DNA of 64,000 nucleotides from Pseudomonas sp. Irchel s3h17 (GTDB taxonomy: Bacteria > Pseudomonadota > Gammaproteobacteria > Pseudomonadales > Pseudomonadaceae): positions 1 through 64,000 of the forward strand of contig NZ_FYDL01000007.1 in assembly GCF_900187505.1 (NCBI RefSeq), given 5' to 3'. Under the pieces are notes generated by a model. That model was not told the origin of the DNA and did not search any database. It was given only the letters and a program-made list of their open reading frames with translations. Shown piece by piece: positions 59,218-64,000 of this stretch. The first letter of the stretch is position 1. Each line of letters starts with the position of its first letter. The position numbers and the translations under genes were made by a program.

Positions 59218-59296
59218 AAGGTGCCCTCGATTTTGAATGTTGAAATTCTTTACCTGTGGGATTGTGTGTTCATTCGGTTTTGTGAAAGGCCAGAAA

Positions 59297-59327
59297 CACA
59301 AACCCCGGCACAGGGCCGGGGTTTGTG
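59297..59327 (-). terminator. Terminator of idh
   Basis: CACAAACCCCGGC-ACAGG-GCCGGGGTTTGTG, a perfect 13-bp stem 17 nt past the idh stop on the minus strand; the T run is short. Confidence 0.75.
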
Positions 59328-59343
59328 ATGTTCCCTTACAACC

Positions 59344-61905
<2,562 letters not shown>

Positions 61906-62072
61906 TCAGTCAAAGTGCTTGAGTTTGGCGCTTTTCCCTTTGCTTTCAGGCTTGTAGGCCGCGAACTGCACAGGTTTCGCTAACGGGGAGTGGAACATGA
62001 GGTTCCCGTCCAGATTCAACTGGGGTACGCTCGGACGCAGCCAGATGTTCAATCCACACAACGGAGTTCAGC

Positions 62073-63329
62073 ATGGGATACAAGAAGATTCAGGTTCCAG
62101 CAGTCGGCGACAAAATCACCGTCAACGCAGACCATTCTCTCAATGTTCCTAACAACCCGATCATCCCGTTCATTGAAGGGGATGGTATTGGCGTTGATAT
62201 CAGCCCGGTCATGATCAAGGTTGTCGATGCTGCTGTTAAGAAGGCTTACGGCGGCGAGCGCAAGATTTCCTGGATGGAAGTGTATGCCGGGGAAAAAGCG
62301 ACTCAGGTTTACGATCAGGACACCTGGCTGCCTCAGGAAACCCTGGACGCAGTCAAGGATTACGTGGTTTCCATCAAGGGCCCGCTGACCACGCCGGTCG
62401 GTGGCGGTATCCGCTCCCTCAACGTTGCTATGCGCCAGCAGCTTGACCTGTATGTGTGCCTGCGCCCTGTGCGCTGGTTCGAAGGCGTACCTAGCCCGGT
62501 CAAGAAGCCGGGCGACGTCGACATGACGATCTTCCGCGAGAACTCGGAAGACATCTACGCCGGTATCGAGTGGAAGGCCGGCTCGCCGGAGGCGACCAAG
62601 GTCATCAAGTTCCTTAAAGAAGAAATGGGCGTCACCAAGATCCGTTTCGACGAGAACTGCGGCATCGGCGTCAAGCCGGTTTCCCTCGAGGGCACCAAGC
62701 GTCTGGCTCGCAAGGCCCTGCAGTATGTGGTCGACAATGATCGCGATTCGCTGACCATCGTCCACAAGGGCAACATCATGAAGTTCACCGAGGGTGCCTT
62801 CAAGGAATGGGCCTACGAAGTGGCGGCGCAAGAGTTCGGCGCCACCCTGCTCGACGGTGGCCCGTGGATGCAGTTCAAGAACCCGAAAACCGGCAAGAAT
62901 GTCATCGTCAAGGACGCCATCGCCGATGCCATGCTCCAGCAGATCCTGCTGCGCCCGGCCGAGTACGATGTGATTGCCACCCTGAACCTGAACGGCGACT
63001 ACCTGTCCGACGCCCTGGCGGCCGAAGTCGGTGGTATCGGTATTGCGCCAGGTGCCAACCTGTCCGACACCGTGGCCATGTTTGAAGCGACCCACGGTAC
63101 TGCGCCCAAGTATGCCGGCAAAGACCAGGTGAACCCGGGCTCGCTGATCCTGTCTGCCGAAATGATGCTGCGCCACATGGGCTGGACCGAAGCGGCCGAC
63201 CTGATCATCAAGGGCACCAACGGCGCTATCTCGGCCAAGACCGTGACCTACGACTTCGAACGTCTGATGGAAGGCGCCACCTTGCTGTCTTCTTCAGCGT
63301 TTGGCGATGCACTGATCTCGCATATGTAA
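62073..63329 (+). CDS. icd: NADP-dependent isocitrate dehydrogenase, dimeric type
   Basis: 418 residues, homologue of E. coli Icd. [13 protein letters not shown] contains the phosphorylatable Ser (isocitrate-binding, target of AceK), with [22 protein letters not shown] upstream segment [19 protein letters not shown] and C-terminal [20 protein letters not shown]. It makes 2-oxoglutarate and NADPH in the TCA cycle and competes with AceA for isocitrate; AceK is not in this window. Confidence 0.97.
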   Translation: MGYKKIQVPAVGDKITVNADHSLNVPNNPIIPFIEGDGIGVDISPVMIKVVDAAVKKAYGGERKISWMEVYAGEKATQVYDQDTWLPQETLDAVKDYVVSIKGPLTTPVGGGIRSLNVAMRQQLDLYVCLRPVRWFEGVPSPVKKPGDVDMTIFRENSEDIYAGIEWKAGSPEATKVIKFLKEEMGVTKIRFDENCGIGVKPVSLEGTKRLARKALQYVVDNDRDSLTIVHKGNIMKFTEGAFKEWAYEVAAQEFGATLLDGGPWMQFKNPKTGKNVIVKDAIADAMLQQILLRPAEYDVIATLNLNGDYLSDALAAEVGGIGIAPGANLSDTVAMFEATHGTAPKYAGKDQVNPGSLILSAEMMLRHMGWTEAADLIIKGTNGAISAKTVTYDFERLMEGATLLSSSAFGDALISHM

Positions 63330-63347
63330 GCGGATCGGCAGCAAATA

Positions 63348-63389
63348 AAAAACCGGCCGGCTCAAGTGATTGAGCCGGCCGGTTTTTTT
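63348..63389. terminator. Bidirectional terminator between icd and cspD
   Basis: AAAAAACCGGCCGGCTCAA-GTGA-TTGAGCCGGCCGGTTTTTTT, a 13-bp stem with A and T runs, between convergent icd and cspD. Confidence 0.95.
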
Positions 63390-63409
63390 ATGATCGGATG
63401 CTTGTCGGA

Positions 63410-63664
63410 TTACGCTGTGGCGGTGTGGGTCTGCTCTGCCTGGGTGACGGCTTGGGTTTCCTTGGCGGTGTCGATGTTGACGGCATGCAAGCCCTTGGGT
63501 CCCTGGATGATCTCGAAGATCACCGGTTGGCCGGCCTTCAGGGTCTTGTAGCCCTCCATCTTGATGGCGGAGTAGTGGGCAAACAGGTCTTCCGTTTTGC
63601 CTTCTTCATTGATAAAACCGTAACCCTTGGCATTGTTGAACCATTTCACCTTGCCGACTGCCAT
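63410..63664 (-). CDS. cspD: Cold-shock-domain protein CspD
   Basis: Start at [20 protein letters not shown] (63664); GAGG lies 9 nt upstream, while earlier ATGs sit on or before it. 84 residues. RNP-1 [15 protein letters not shown] and RNP-2 LFAHYSAI bind single-stranded nucleic acid; a Thr/Ala-rich tail of about 18 residues follows. CspD is linked to stationary phase and replication control in E. coli. Divergent from clpS, as in other pseudomonads. Confidence 0.93.
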   Translation of the reverse strand: MAVGKVKWFNNAKGYGFINEEGKTEDLFAHYSAIKMEGYKTLKAGQPVIFEIIQGPKGLHAVNIDTAKETQAVTQAEQTHTATA

Positions 63665-63891
63665 GCTCATATCCCTCTGCAACAGACTCCATCACTGGAG
63701 TATCATCCAGTTAATCCTCGTCAAATCCTCCATAATTGGATTCGACGGCAAGGACCTTTTTTACCCATCGTGGGCTCTATTGGTTGTAACACTGTTTTAC
63801 CGATAGTCAAGGCGTCCAGGTGTTCGGAGTTGAAAAGCTCTAGCGCCGCCCCCACCACTGTATTCAGCTCAACTGACGAACCTTTCTTTCC

Positions 63892-64000
63892 ATGCATGCA
63901 ATCAGCCAGATTCGACTAACATTCAATCAGGATCGCCCGGATTTACACGACGACGATTCCGCAGGCATTGCTGTACAGGAGGCAAAACCTGCGCTGCAGG
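63892..64000 (+). CDS. clpS: ATP-dependent Clp protease adaptor ClpS (N-terminal part)
   Basis: The ATG at 63892 opens a frame that runs off the window edge (36 codons). The product begins [20 protein letters not shown] and continues [16 protein letters not shown], which matches the N-terminal extension of pseudomonad ClpS. ClpS delivers N-end-rule substrates to ClpAP; clpA should follow outside. It is incomplete, so the core domain cannot be checked. Confidence 0.85.
   Translation, partial: MHAISQIRLTFNQDRPDLHDDDSAGIAVQEAKPALQ

Overview
The window is chromosomal DNA from a fluorescent-group Pseudomonas. This is judged from gene order and protein sequences: a full nuo operon with a fused nuoCD, monomeric and dimeric isocitrate dehydrogenases back to back beside cspD and clpS, the nudJ-mnmA-hflD-purB block, and many GTGGCGAGGGAGC-type REP elements. 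Most of it is high-GC core genome. Two accessory patches stand out: 1-12.6 kb (capsule locus and IS debris) and 27.1-28.2 kb (a tandem repeat array).

0-12.6 kb: a minus-strand locus for making and exporting a surface polysaccharide. It starts with ABC-type capsule export genes (kpsM, kpsT, kpsE and an outer-membrane OPX lipoprotein; 10.9-7.2 kb, GC-rich). Lower-GC biosynthesis genes follow: two related DUF6270-like proteins, a hexapeptide acyltransferase with a TPR-like tail, a large TagF/CDP-glycerol-type glycerophosphotransferase and a second hexapeptide acyltransferase. The set suggests an acylated, phosphodiester-linked, teichoic-acid-like capsule. IS66 fragments lie at the downstream end; a dead IS110 copy and a truncated DUF2513-like gene lie upstream, next to galU.

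12.7-25 kb: housekeeping and small conserved genes: galU, a periplasmic RNase T2, a HAD phosphatase, a membrane diguanylate cyclase, HIT and GNAT proteins, arylamine N-acetyltransferase, an NCS2 purine permease with a TTGTATACAA operator-like palindrome, tRNA-Asn and an aromatic aminotransferase.

25-35.4 kb: uvrB; five 231-bp tandem units carrying REP arms plus a copy of the emrB 3' end; emrAB efflux genes; gltX; a duplicated tRNA-Ala/tRNA-Glu pair behind a strong promoter; then a TetR regulator, an alpha/beta hydrolase and a thioesterase.

35.4-50.3 kb: nuoA to nuoN on the minus strand, encoding the whole proton-pumping NADH dehydrogenase.

50.9-64 kb: aceA, an orphan secretin-domain protein, a GNAT protein, roxA, purB, hflD, mnmA, nudJ, idh (monomeric), icd (dimeric), cspD and the start of clpS. 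Both isocitrate dehydrogenases and isocitrate lyase, which compete at the TCA/glyoxylate branch point, lie within 12.5 kb.
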